The notes under the pieces were generated by a model that worked only from the letters and a program-made list of their open reading frames with translations, did no database searches and was not told where the DNA came from. Positions 46,501 through 56,113 of a stretch of DNA of 64,000 nt are shown one piece after another (the stretch's first letter is position 1; every line of letters begins with the position of its first letter). A program made the translations under genes and the position numbers. The stretch covers positions 1 through 64,000 of the forward strand of contig JBMHBP010000005.1 in assembly GCA_049890295.1 (NCBI GenBank). The letters run 5' to 3'. This stretch comes from GCA-2862585 sp049890295. GTDB lineage: Bacteria > Bacteroidota > Bacteroidia > Flavobacteriales > UBA7312.

Positions 46501-46529
46501 AAAAAACCCACTCAATGAGTAGGTTTTTT
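46501..46529. terminator. Bidirectional terminator, desaturase / RNA polymerase operon
   Basis: Arms AAAAAACCCACTC (46501-46513) and GAGTAGGTTTTTT (46517-46529) pair around a 3-nt loop. The single non-Watson-Crick position is G-U in minus-strand RNA but C-A in plus-strand RNA, so it fits the operon ending at 46551 best, while serving both convergent units. Confidence 0.85.
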
Positions 46530-46550
46530 AGTTATGTAAGTAAACACTAT

Positions 46551-46859
46551 TTAAGCCTCGGCTGTGGGTCCGCTAAAACTTAACGGAATATTACTTGCAG
46601 AATCCATATTCTTAATTGAACCATGTTGTGATTCATATTTAGTAATATTATCATTCAAAGCCTTTAGTAAACGTTTTGCATGCTGAGGAGTTAAAAGAAC
46701 TCTTGACTTTACCTTTGCCTTTGGAACTCCTGGCATAACTTTAATAAAGTCTAAAACAAATTCAGATGGCGAATGATTAATTATAGCAAGGTTACTATAA
46801 ACACCTTCTGCAACGTCTTCTGAAAGTTCAATATTTAATCCTTTTTTTTCCTCTGACAT
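46551..46859 (-). CDS. DUF3467-family protein
   Basis: A 102-residue acidic protein of unknown function. YSNLAIINHSPSEFVLDFIKVMPGVPKAKVKSRVLLTPQHAKRLLKAL is the DUF3467 core, with VLDF and LTPxHAKRLL typical. It begins 7 bp after the rpoC stop, so it is the last gene of the tuf-rpoBC super-operon and ends 22 bp before the shared terminator. I know the same placement from other Bacteroidota. An RNA-polymerase-related role is plausible but unproven. Confidence 0.88.
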   Translation of the reverse strand: MSEEKKGLNIELSEDVAEGVYSNLAIINHSPSEFVLDFIKVMPGVPKAKVKSRVLLTPQHAKRLLKALNDNITKYESQHGSIKNMDSASNIPLSFSGPTAEA

Positions 46860-46866
46860 AGTTCAA

Positions 46867-49800
46867 TTAAATAAGTTCTTCTTCAATATTAGATTCGTCT
46901 TTAGCCTCCATCAAATTATCAAATTCTTGCTGAGAACCCACCACTAAATCATCAAATACTCTTAATCCAGTTCCGGCTGGTATTTTATGACCTACAATGA
47001 CATTTTCTTTCAAGCCTTCTAATCCGTCGCGCTTACCGTTAATTGCCGCAGCATTTAATACTTTGGTAGTTTCCTGGAATGAAGCAGCTGATACCCAACT
47101 ATTAGTTTGAAGAGCAGCTCTGGTAATACCCTGAATTTTTTGCTCACTTGTCGCTGGGACAACATCTCTTATCTCTACAGTTTTAAGATCTTTACGTCTT
47201 AACCTTGAATTTTCTTCTCTTAATTTTCTAGAGGATACTATTTGACCCGCTTTTAAAATTTGTGAGTCACCAGAATCTTCAACAACTTTCATTCCGAAAA
47301 TTCTATCGTTTTCTTCTAAAAATTCAAGCTTCGTAACTACCTGACCGTCAAGGAATCTTGTATCACCTGCATCAACAATTGACATTTTACGCATCATTTG
47401 TCTGACAACAACCTCAAAGTGTTTATCGTTAATTTTCATACCTTGAAGTCTATATACTTCTTGGATCTCATTAACAATATACTCTTGTACGGCTGTTGGT
47501 CCCTTAATTCTTAAGATATCAGAAGGAGTTATAGCTCCGTCACATAATGGCATACCTGACTTAACAAAATCATTTTCTTGAACAAGAATATGTTTAGATA
47601 ATGGTATTAAGTATTTTGATACTTGACCAGTTTTGGATGTAATTATTACCTCTTTATTACCTCTTTTAATCTTTGGACCGAATGATACAATACCATCAAT
47701 TTCGGTAACTACTGCAGGATTTGAAGGGTTTCTAGCTTCAAAAAGCTCTGTAACTCTTGGAAGACCACCTGTAATATCTCCTAAAGATGAGGCCAATCTT
47801 GGAATCTTAGCAATTATCTGACCCGCTTTTATCGTTTGGTTATCTTCAACTGATAAATGTGCTTTTACTGGAATACTATAATTTCTAGTTTGATCTGCTT
47901 TCTTGCTAACGATTGAAATTGTTGGATTTAACGTTTTATCCTTTCTTTCAATCATTACTTTTTCTTCAAATCCAGTTTGCTCATCAGATTCTACTCTATA
48001 CGATAAACCTTCTATAATATCAGCAAATGCCACTTTTCCATCAAATTCAGAAACGATGACTGCGTTATATGGATCCCAGTCACAAATTTTAGTGCCTTTT
48101 TTGATTTTTTTGCCTGATTCAACGTATAAACTTGAACCATAAGGAATATTGTTTGATGATAAGACAATCCCTAATTTTTCATCGATTACTCTAACTTCAG
48201 AAGTCCTACTTATAACCATCAATACATCTTCACCATCTTCATTGACTGTTTTGATTGTTTTTAAATCATCAATTTCAACTTTTCCGTCATGCTTAGTGAC
48301 TATACTAGACTCTGAAGCAATTTTAGAGGCTGTACCACCAAAGTGGAATGTTCTAAGAGTTAACTGTGTGCCTGGCTCTCCAATGGACTGTGCAGCAACA
48401 ACACCAACAGTATCACCAGGAACAGCCATGTTAGCTGTTGATAGATTTCTACCATAACATTTAGCACATACACCTTTTTTAGCTTCACAAGTAAGTACTG
48501 AGCGTACTTCTACGGTTTCAATTTTAGCATCCTCAATAGCTTGAGCTGACTTTTCAATAATCATCTCATCACTCGCAACTATCAAATTACCTTTCTGATC
48601 GTATATGTCATGAAGTGAAACTCTTCCGACAATCCTGTCTTTGAGTGGCTCTACGATTTCATCGTTCTTCTTGAAGGCTGATATTTCAAGACCTCTTAAA
48701 GTACCACAATCTTCAATCTTTACTACTACATCTTGTGATGCGTCAACTAAACGTCTAGTTAAGTAACCTGCGTCTGCTGTTTTTAAGGCAGTATCAGCAA
48801 GTCCTTTTCTAGCACCGTGTGTTGAGATAAAGTACTCTAAAATGGATAGCCCTTCCTTAAAGTTAGCGATAATTGGATTTTCAATAATAGCAGCTCCACT
48901 CTTATCACCTGATTTTTGTGGTTTAGCCATTAGTCCTCTCATACCACCTAACTGCTTAATTTGTTCTTTTGAACCCCTTGCTCCTGAATCAAGCATCATA
49001 TAAACAGAGTTAAATCCTTCTTTATCAGAACTTAACTGGTTCATTACTTTTTCAGTAAGGTGGGCATTTGTGTTTGACCAAATATCAATAACCTGATTGT
49101 ATCGTTCATTATTTGTAATGAATCCCATGTTATAGTTAGTTGTTACTTCATCAACTTGTTGATAAGCATCACTAACCATATTATCTTTTTCATCAGGAAT
49201 AATTACATCACCAAGGTTAAATGAAAGACCACCTTTAAAGGCGAAATCATATCCAATTGATTTAATAGCATCTAAGAATTCAGCTGTTTTAGCGATACCT
49301 GAGGTAGCTAAAACTTTACCAATAATATCTCTTAATGCTTTTTTAGTTAATAATTGATCTATAAAACCTACTTCTTCTGGAACATGCTCATTGAATAACA
49401 CTCTTCCGACAGTAGTTTCATACAATTTTGTTACTAAGCTATTATCTTCTTTTATAGACGTTCTTACTTTAATGATAGAATGTAAATCAACTATACCTTC
49501 GTTAAAAGCAATTTTCACCTCATCGCTAGAGTAGAATGAAAGTCCTTCACCTTTTGCACCTTTTAGTGGCTTTGTCATGTAATAAAGACCTAGTACCATG
49601 TCCTGAGAAGGTACAGTTACTGGTGCTCCATTGGCAGGGTTTAGAATGTTGTGAGAAGCTAACATTAATAACTGTGCTTCTAAAACAGCTGCTTCACCCA
49701 ATGGTAGGTGTACTGCCATTTGGTCACCATCAAAGTCGGCATTAAATGCTGTACAAACTAGGGGGTGTAATCTAATGGCTTTACCCTCGATCATAACAGG

Positions 49801-51168
49801 TTGAAACGCTTGTATACCTAATCGGTGAAGCGTTGGTGCCCTATTTAAAAGAACGGGGTGTCCTTTCATAACGTTTTCAAGAATATCCCAAACAACTGGT
49901 TCTCTCTTGTCTATGATTTTTTTTGCTGATTTTACTGTTTTTACAATCCCTCGATTTATCATTTTTCTGATAATAAAAGGCTTGAATAACTCAGCTGCCA
50001 TATTTTTAGGTAATCCGCATTCGTGCATCTTTAGTTCTGGTCCAACGACAATAACTGAACGAGCTGAATAATCTACACGTTTACCTAAAAGATTTTGGCG
50101 GAATCTACCTTGCTTTCCTTTTAAACTATCTGAAAGTGATTTTAGAGCTCTGTTTGACTCTGTTTTTACAGCACTTGACTTTCTTGAGTTATCAAATAAG
50201 GAATCTACAGACTCTTGAAGCATACGCTTTTCGTTTCTTAAAATCACTTCAGGTGCTTTTATTTCTATAAGACGCTTCAATCGATTATTTCTAATTATAA
50301 CTCGTCGATAAAGATCATTTAGATCGGAAGTTGCAAATCGACCTCCATCTAGTGGAACAAGTGGTCTCAATTCTGGTGGAATAACTGGAATGACTTTAAT
50401 AATCATCCACTCAGGCTTGTTTTCTATTCTTGAGTTTGCATCTCTAAATGACTCGATAACCTGAAGTCTTTTTAAGGCTTCAGCTTTTCTTTGCTGTGAA
50501 GTTTCAGTATTAGCTTTATGACGTAAATCAAATGATAATTGATCTAAATCTAGTCGTCTTAATAACTCTACTAATGCTTCAGCTCCCATTTTAGCAATAA
50601 GCTTATTAGGATCTTCATCATCTAAATATCTATTTTCAGCTGGCAATTTTTCTAGAGCATCTAAATATTCATCTTCAGTAAGGAAATCCATATATTGTAA
50701 TGGTTCTCCTTCTGCGTTAGTTGCTTTACCTGGTTGAATAACTACATATCTTTCATAGTAGATTATCATATCTAGTTTTTTACTAGGAAGACCTAATAAA
50801 TAACCTATTTTGTTAGGGTTGGATTTAGAGTACCAGATGTGAGCAACTGGAACTACTAATTGTATATGACCTGTTCGTTCTCTTCTAACCTTTTTTTCGG
50901 TTACTTCAACACCACATCTATCACACACAATGCCTCGATATCGTATTCTTTTATATTTTCCACAATGACATTCAAAGTCTTTTGTAGGTCCAAATATACG
51001 TTCACAAAATAAACCGTCTCTCTCTGGTTTATAAGTTCTATAGTTTATCGTTTCAGGTTTTGTTACTTCACCACTAGATTTTGATAAAATATCTTCTGGC
51101 GATGCCAAACTAATAGTAATATTATTGAAACCTTTATTTACTTCGTTTTTACCTTTTCTTATTGCCAT
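46867..51168 (-). CDS. rpoC: RNA polymerase subunit beta'
   Basis: The catalytic largest polymerase subunit, 1433 residues. The N-terminal zinc site (CHCGKYKRIRYRGIVCDRCG), the active-site NADFDGDQMAVHLPL with three metal-holding aspartates, the bridge-helix and trigger-loop region, the second zinc site (CEAKKGVCAKCYG) and conserved LTLRTFHFGG and PRVTELFEARNP are all intact. It starts 32 bp after rpoB and is followed by the DUF3467 gene. I see no frameshift or unusual insertion. Confidence 0.99.
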   Translation of the reverse strand: MAIRKGKNEVNKGFNNITISLASPEDILSKSSGEVTKPETINYRTYKPERDGLFCERIFGPTKDFECHCGKYKRIRYRGIVCDRCGVEVTEKKVRRERTGHIQLVVPVAHIWYSKSNPNKIGYLLGLPSKKLDMIIYYERYVVIQPGKATNAEGEPLQYMDFLTEDEYLDALEKLPAENRYLDDEDPNKLIAKMGAEALVELLRRLDLDQLSFDLRHKANTETSQQRKAEALKRLQVIESFRDANSRIENKPEWMIIKVIPVIPPELRPLVPLDGGRFATSDLNDLYRRVIIRNNRLKRLIEIKAPEVILRNEKRMLQESVDSLFDNSRKSSAVKTESNRALKSLSDSLKGKQGRFRQNLLGKRVDYSARSVIVVGPELKMHECGLPKNMAAELFKPFIIRKMINRGIVKTVKSAKKIIDKREPVVWDILENVMKGHPVLLNRAPTLHRLGIQAFQPVMIEGKAIRLHPLVCTAFNADFDGDQMAVHLPLGEAAVLEAQLLMLASHNILNPANGAPVTVPSQDMVLGLYYMTKPLKGAKGEGLSFYSSDEVKIAFNEGIVDLHSIIKVRTSIKEDNSLVTKLYETTVGRVLFNEHVPEEVGFIDQLLTKKALRDIIGKVLATSGIAKTAEFLDAIKSIGYDFAFKGGLSFNLGDVIIPDEKDNMVSDAYQQVDEVTTNYNMGFITNNERYNQVIDIWSNTNAHLTEKVMNQLSSDKEGFNSVYMMLDSGARGSKEQIKQLGGMRGLMAKPQKSGDKSGAAIIENPIIANFKEGLSILEYFISTHGARKGLADTALKTADAGYLTRRLVDASQDVVVKIEDCGTLRGLEISAFKKNDEIVEPLKDRIVGRVSLHDIYDQKGNLIVASDEMIIEKSAQAIEDAKIETVEVRSVLTCEAKKGVCAKCYGRNLSTANMAVPGDTVGVVAAQSIGEPGTQLTLRTFHFGGTASKIASESSIVTKHDGKVEIDDLKTIKTVNEDGEDVLMVISRTSEVRVIDEKLGIVLSSNNIPYGSSLYVESGKKIKKGTKICDWDPYNAVIVSEFDGKVAFADIIEGLSYRVESDEQTGFEEKVMIERKDKTLNPTISIVSKKADQTRNYSIPVKAHLSVEDNQTIKAGQIIAKIPRLASSLGDITGGLPRVTELFEARNPSNPAVVTEIDGIVSFGPKIKRGNKEVIITSKTGQVSKYLIPLSKHILVQENDFVKSGMPLCDGAITPSDILRIKGPTAVQEYIVNEIQEVYRLQGMKINDKHFEVVVRQMMRKMSIVDAGDTRFLDGQVVTKLEFLEENDRIFGMKVVEDSGDSQILKAGQIVSSRKLREENSRLRRKDLKTVEIRDVVPATSEQKIQGITRAALQTNSWVSAASFQETTKVLNAAAINGKRDGLEGLKENVIVGHKIPAGTGLRVFDDLVVGSQQEFDNLMEAKDESNIEEELI

Positions 51169-51200
51169 ATCTATTTTTTGTAGAATATTAAGAATTAAAA

Positions 51201-54200
51201 TTAATCGAGTGTCACTTTGAGTCCTAGTCCTAATAACTCATGCATCAATACATTGAATGACTCTGGAATACCTGGTGTAGGCATTGGGCCACCTTTAACT
51301 ATTGCTTCATAAGCTTTAGCTCGTCCAACGACATCATCTGATTTCACGGTCAACATTTCTTGTAAAATGTTTGATGCACCATAACCCTCTAATGCCCAAA
51401 CCTCCATCTCACCAAGTCTCTGTCCACCGAACTGAGCCTTACCACCTAATGGTTGTTGTGTAATGAGTGAGTATGGTCCAATTGAACGGGCATGCATTTT
51501 ATCATCAATCATGTGACCTAGCTTTAGCATGTAAATAATACCAACTGTAGCTGGTTGATCAAATCGCTCACCAGTTCCACCATCATAAAGATAGGTTTGT
51601 CCAAATCTTGGCAATCCTGCTTCATCAGTTTCCTTGTTGATATCATCAATGGAAGCACCGTCAAATACTGGGGTGAAGTATTTTCTGTCTAATTTTTGTC
51701 CGGCCCAACCTAGAACTGTTTCATAAATCTGACCTAAATTCATACGCGAAGGTACACCTAGTGGATTTAGAACAATATCTACTGTTGATCCATCTTCTAG
51801 GAAAGGCATATCTTCATCCCTAACAATTTTTGCTACAATTCCTTTGTTTCCATGACGTCCTGCAAGTTTATCTCCAACTTGAACTTTACGTTTTTTAGCT
51901 ACATAAACCTTTGCTAATTTTAATACACCAGCAGGTAATTCATCACCTACAGTTACTGCAAACTTCTTTCTTCTAAAATCGCTTAGCAGTTCACTATACT
52001 TGAGCATGTAATTGTTCATGAGTAATTGAACTTTTGCGTTCAACTCTTTATCGACTACCCATTTTGATGCATTAGCATTAAATGTTTGATAATCTATAGA
52101 TTGTAATGCCTTGAGTGTGTACTTAACTCCTTTAGAGATTAGGTCATCACTTAAGTTACTGACAATACCCTGAGATGTTTTTCCACTCAATAAGTTGAAT
52201 AGCTTATTAACGAGAACACTCTTTAAATCAGCACAAGAACTATTGTGTTCTTTCTCTAATTCAGCAACTACTTCTTTATCCATTGCTCTGGTTCTCTTGT
52301 CTTTGATAGACTTAGAGAATAATTTCTTGTCAATAACTACTCCTTTAAAAGATGGTCTAGCTTTTAATGAAGCATCTTTTACATCACCAGCCTTATCACC
52401 GAAAATAGCTTTCAGTAATTTTTCTTCTGGTGTAGGGTCAGATTCTCCTTTAGGAGTAATTTTACCAATAATAATATCACCTGCTTTGATGTCAGCTCCT
52501 ACTCGAATCATTCCGTTTTCATCAAGATCTTTAGTAGCTTCTTCAGAAACATTTGGTATATCTGCTGTTAATTCTTCAGGACCTCTTTTTGTATCTCGAA
52601 CATTAACTAACATTTCTTCAATATGAATTGAAGTGAATAAGTCTTCTCGAACTACTCTTTCTGAAAGAACTATGGCGTCCTCAAAATTATACCCTTTCCA
52701 TGGCATAAAAGCAACTTTTAGGTTTCTTCCTATGGCTAATTCACCATTCTGAGTAGCAAAACCTTCGCATAGTACTTGACCCTCAACTACTTTATCACCA
52801 ACTTTGACAATTGGCTTGAGGTTTACACAGGTGTTTTGGTTTGTTTTTTTAAATTTTGTCAATGTGTAGACTTTCACATCATCATCAAATGACAATAGTT
52901 GATCTTCTTCAGAAACATCATAGCGAATATGAATTTCGTTTGAGTCAACATATTCAACCTTACCATTACCTTCAGCATTAACTAACACTCTAGAGTCTTT
53001 TGCAACTTGTGGCTCTAAACCAGTTCCAACTATTGGTGCATCAGCTTGTAAAAGTGGTACTGCTTGACGCATCATATTGGAACCCATTAATGCACGGTTT
53101 GCATCATCATGCTCTAAGAATGGAATTAACGAAGCGGCTATTGAGGCAATCTGATTTGGTGCAACGTCCATCAAATTGATATTTTGTGGCTCAGTTACGG
53201 GGTAATCACCTTCAAATCGTGCTTTAACTCTATCGATTTCAAAATTACCAGTTTCTGTAACAGGAGCATTAGCCTGTGCAATAGTCATGTCATTTTCTTC
53301 CTCAGCAGTCAAATATATTGGCTGCTCATCGAGTTGAACTATTCCGTCTTCAACTTTTCGATAGGGAGTTTCTATAAATCCAAGGTTGTTTACTTTTGCA
53401 TATACGCACAAAGATGAGATAAGACCGATATTTGGACCTTCAGGAGTCTCTATAGGACATAGTCTACCGTAGTGAGTATAATGTACATCTCGTACCTCGA
53501 AACCAGCTCTTTCCCTAGAAAGACCACCTGGCCCTAGGGCTGACATCCTTCTTTTGTGTGTTACTTCAGCTAGCGGATTGGTTTGATCCATGAACTGAGA
53601 TAACTGGTTTGTACCAAAGAATGAATTAATAACACTAGAAAGTGTTTTGGCATTTATAAGATCAACTGGGGTAAAAACTTCGTTATCTCTAACGTTCATC
53701 CTTTCTCTAATGGTTCTTGCCATTCGAGACAAACCTAAGCTAAATTGATTTGATAATTGTTCACCAACAGTTCTTACTCTTCTGTTACTTAAGTGGTCAA
53801 TATCATCAACATTAGTTTTGGAGTTTGCAAGTTCTACAAGATTCTTAATGATAGAAATAATATCTTCCTTGGTAAGAATTTGAATATCTGAATCAACATC
53901 TAATCCAAGCTTTTTATTAATTCTAAATCTACCTACTTCTCCAAGGCTGTACCTTTGATCTGAAAAGAATAACTTATCAATTATACCTCTTGCTGTTTCT
54001 TCATCTGGTGGCTCAGCATTTCGAAGCTGTCTGTAAATATAAATTACAGCTTCTTTTTCAGAGTTGGTTGGATCTTTTTGAAGCGTGTTATAAATGATTG
54101 CATATTCAGAAGTACTTACATCTTCTTTGTGTAATAGTACTGTCTTTGATCCAGAATCTATAATATCTTCAATGTGTTCTTTTTCGATGATTGTTTCTCT

Positions 54201-55016
54201 ATCTACAATCACTTCGTTTCTTTCAATTGAAACAACTTCTCCTGTATCCTCATCTACGAAATCCTCGACCCATGTTTTGAGTATTCTGGCAGCTAACTTA
54301 CGGCCAACGATTCGCTTTAATGCGGCTTTACTTACTCTTACTTCGTCGGCTAGGTTGAATATTTCTAGAATATCTTTATCGTTCTCAAATCCTATTGAAC
54401 GTAATAATGTTGTTACAGGTAACTTTTTCTTTCTATCGATATAGGCATACATGACATTGTGAATGTCTGTAGCAAATTCTATCCATGATCCTTTAAAAGG
54501 AATAACTCTTGCTGAGTATAATTTTGCACCATTTGCGTGGAAACTATGTCCAAAAAACACTCCTGGTGAACGATGCAACTGCGAAACTACCACACGCTCT
54601 GCACCATTTACAACAAATGAACCCTTGGGGGTAACGTAAGGAACTGAACCTAAGAATACTTCTTGTTCTATAGTTTCAAAATCCTCATGATCAGGGTCAG
54701 TACAATATAGTTTTAACTTAGCTTTTAGAGGTACTTTGTACGTAAGACCTCTTTCTATACATTCTTCAATAGAATATCTTGGAGGATCTATTTTATAATC
54801 TAAAAATTCTAAGACAAAATTATTTCTTGAATCAGATATAGGAAAGTGGTCGTTAAATACACGCCATAAACCTTCATCTTTTCTGACATCTACTGATGCA
54901 CCTATTTGGAAAAAATCTTTGAATGCACCTATTTGAATATCTAAAAAATCTGGATACTTCAGCTGATTTTTAGTCGATGCAAAATTGATTCTTGGGGTAG
55001 TTTTTTGTGAATTCAA
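51201..55016 (-). CDS. rpoB: RNA polymerase subunit beta
   Basis: The beta subunit, 1271 residues. The rifampicin-binding segment (FFGTNQLSQFMDQTNPLAEV and HKRRMSALGPGG) has the wild-type residues at the positions equal to E. coli D516, H526 and S531, so no common resistance change is visible. The conserved GRHGNKG near the C-terminal clamp and PLGGKAQFGGQRLGEMEVWALE motif are intact. It is separated from rplL by 107 bp holding a hairpin, a classic attenuation point. Confidence 0.99.
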   Translation of the reverse strand: MNSQKTTPRINFASTKNQLKYPDFLDIQIGAFKDFFQIGASVDVRKDEGLWRVFNDHFPISDSRNNFVLEFLDYKIDPPRYSIEECIERGLTYKVPLKAKLKLYCTDPDHEDFETIEQEVFLGSVPYVTPKGSFVVNGAERVVVSQLHRSPGVFFGHSFHANGAKLYSARVIPFKGSWIEFATDIHNVMYAYIDRKKKLPVTTLLRSIGFENDKDILEIFNLADEVRVSKAALKRIVGRKLAARILKTWVEDFVDEDTGEVVSIERNEVIVDRETIIEKEHIEDIIDSGSKTVLLHKEDVSTSEYAIIYNTLQKDPTNSEKEAVIYIYRQLRNAEPPDEETARGIIDKLFFSDQRYSLGEVGRFRINKKLGLDVDSDIQILTKEDIISIIKNLVELANSKTNVDDIDHLSNRRVRTVGEQLSNQFSLGLSRMARTIRERMNVRDNEVFTPVDLINAKTLSSVINSFFGTNQLSQFMDQTNPLAEVTHKRRMSALGPGGLSRERAGFEVRDVHYTHYGRLCPIETPEGPNIGLISSLCVYAKVNNLGFIETPYRKVEDGIVQLDEQPIYLTAEEENDMTIAQANAPVTETGNFEIDRVKARFEGDYPVTEPQNINLMDVAPNQIASIAASLIPFLEHDDANRALMGSNMMRQAVPLLQADAPIVGTGLEPQVAKDSRVLVNAEGNGKVEYVDSNEIHIRYDVSEEDQLLSFDDDVKVYTLTKFKKTNQNTCVNLKPIVKVGDKVVEGQVLCEGFATQNGELAIGRNLKVAFMPWKGYNFEDAIVLSERVVREDLFTSIHIEEMLVNVRDTKRGPEELTADIPNVSEEATKDLDENGMIRVGADIKAGDIIIGKITPKGESDPTPEEKLLKAIFGDKAGDVKDASLKARPSFKGVVIDKKLFSKSIKDKRTRAMDKEVVAELEKEHNSSCADLKSVLVNKLFNLLSGKTSQGIVSNLSDDLISKGVKYTLKALQSIDYQTFNANASKWVVDKELNAKVQLLMNNYMLKYSELLSDFRRKKFAVTVGDELPAGVLKLAKVYVAKKRKVQVGDKLAGRHGNKGIVAKIVRDEDMPFLEDGSTVDIVLNPLGVPSRMNLGQIYETVLGWAGQKLDRKYFTPVFDGASIDDINKETDEAGLPRFGQTYLYDGGTGERFDQPATVGIIYMLKLGHMIDDKMHARSIGPYSLITQQPLGGKAQFGGQRLGEMEVWALEGYGASNILQEMLTVKSDDVVGRAKAYEAIVKGGPMPTPGIPESFNVLMHELLGLGLKVTLD

Positions 55017-55066
55017 TTGATAATGATTTTTTAATTAAAAAAATGATTCGTTTCTAAACACAAAAG

Positions 55067-55102
55067 GGTCTAAGCCTTAAACTAATGTTTAAAGCCTAAA
55101 CC
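55067..55102 (-). terminator. Attenuator-type hairpin between rplL and rpoB
   Basis: In minus-strand RNA, 55102-55087 pairs with 55082-55067 as a continuous 16-bp stem with a 4-nt loop (ATTA). Three of the pairs are G-U; on the other strand these would be C-A mismatches, so the structure favours the operon's RNA. It is followed by CTTTTG, a weak U-tract. Placement matches the rplL-rpoB attenuator/processing region known from E. coli. Confidence 0.7.
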
Positions 55103-55123
55103 TTTATTGTTTATTTTGTGAAC

Positions 55124-55501
55124 TTATTTAAGTTCAACCTCAGCACCTGCACCCTCTAATTGGGTTTTTAATGCTTCAGCTTCGTCTTTAGCAATTCCTT
55201 CCTTAATAGGAGCAGGAGCGCCATCTACAATATCCTTAGCTTCTTTTAGTCCAAGACCAGTTAGTTCTTTTACAAGTTTAACAACTGCTAACTTTGAACC
55301 TCCGGCTGCTTTGAGGATAACGTCAAATTCTGACTTCTCTTCTGCAGCGTCTCCGCCACCTGCAGCAGCAGGACCAGCAACAGCTACTGCCGCAGCAGCT
55401 GGTTCAATACCATACTCGTCTTTCAGGATATCAGCTAATTCACTTACTTCTTTTACAGTTAAATTTACTAACTGTTCTGCGAAAGCTTTTAAATCTGCCA
55501 T
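55124..55501 (-). CDS. rplL: 50S ribosomal protein L7/L12
   Basis: The stalk protein, 125 residues. An N-terminal dimerisation helix (ADLKAFAEQLVNLTVKEVSELADILKDEYG), an alanine/glycine hinge (AAAAVAVAGPAAAGGGDAAEE), and the C-terminal factor-binding domain (KSEFDVILKAAGGSKLAVVKLVKELTGLGLKEAKDIVDGAP) are in order. It recruits elongation factors such as EF-Tu, encoded 3 kb upstream. It follows rplJ after 79 bp with two hairpins. Confidence 0.98.
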   Translation of the reverse strand: MADLKAFAEQLVNLTVKEVSELADILKDEYGIEPAAAAVAVAGPAAAGGGDAAEEKSEFDVILKAAGGSKLAVVKLVKELTGLGLKEAKDIVDGAPAPIKEGIAKDEAEALKTQLEGAGAEVELK

Positions 55502-55532
55502 GTTTTAATTTAGTTTAATTGTTTAAAATTCA

Positions 55533-55554
55533 TTTTAATGTGGAAGCATTAAAA
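55533..55554 (-). other. RNA hairpin B in the rplJ-rplL spacer
   Basis: TTTTAATG (55533-55540) and CATTAAAA (55547-55554) are exact 8-nt complements with a 6-nt loop. It lies 31 bp before the rplL start codon. Confidence 0.5.
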
Positions 55555-55576
55555 ATAGTGGTGCGTATTCACTATT
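55554..55576 (-). other. RNA hairpin A in the rplJ-rplL spacer
   Basis: AATAGTG (55554-55560) and CACTATT (55570-55576) are exact 7-nt complements with a 9-nt loop, 4 bp after the rplJ stop codon. It could mark RNA processing or 3'-end protection of the rplJ part. Confidence 0.5.
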
Positions 55577-55580
55577 ACTC

Positions 55581-56102
55581 TTACTCTGTTCTTTCTGATA
55601 ATGTTTTTAAAATTCCAGACAGTTTTCCACCCGCTGACTGAAGGGATGAAACAACTGTTTTCGGAGGAGATTGAAGTAACGTAATAATTTCTCCAATCAA
55701 CTCGTCTTTGGATTTTAACGAACATAAAACTTCAACCTGATCGTCACCAAAATAGAAACTTTCTTCTATATAGGCTGACTTCAAAATTGGTTTGTCTTGT
55801 TTTTTTCTAAATTCCTTGATTACCTTAGCTGGAGCATTGGTAGTTTCAGCAAACATAATGGCTGTATTCCCTTTTAAAGAATCATACATTTGTTCGAAGT
55901 CAATATCATTTTTCTCCATTGCTTTTTTTAGAAGTGAGTTCTTTATTACTTGAATTTGAACATCACTTTTAAAACACATGCGTCTTAAAGAACTACTACT
56001 ACCTGCATTTAGGCCAGAAATATCTGTTAAATAAAAATTTTTATTTTCTACTAATTGAACACTTAAGTCTTCAATTGCTTTATTTTTTTCTTCTCTTGTC
56101 AT
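55581..56102 (-). CDS. rplJ: 50S ribosomal protein L10
   Basis: L10 anchors L7/L12 dimers to the ribosome. MTREEKNKAIEDLSVQLVENKNFYLTDISGLNAG is the conserved N-terminus, with the basic SSSLRRMCFKSDVQIQVIKNSL segment binding 23S rRNA, and a C-terminal helix that binds L12. At 173 residues it is normal. It follows rplA after 11 bp. In many bacteria L10 controls its own operon through the leader; the gap here is too short for an L10 leader. Confidence 0.97.
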   Translation of the reverse strand: MTREEKNKAIEDLSVQLVENKNFYLTDISGLNAGSSSSLRRMCFKSDVQIQVIKNSLLKKAMEKNDIDFEQMYDSLKGNTAIMFAETTNAPAKVIKEFRKKQDKPILKSAYIEESFYFGDDQVEVLCSLKSKDELIGEIITLLQSPPKTVVSSLQSAGGKLSGILKTLSERTE

Positions 56103-56113
56103 AGTTTTTCAAA

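Noticed and set aside
47633..48457. Open frames on the plus strand within rpoC (and similar ones in rpoB, rplA and tuf)
   Set aside because: They lie antisense to strongly conserved genes, have no promoter box or recognisable protein features, and are best explained as shadows.
46867..55016. Rifampicin-resistant rpoB or inserted sequence in rpoBC
   Set aside because: The rifampicin segment has the wild-type residues and both proteins are continuous at normal length.
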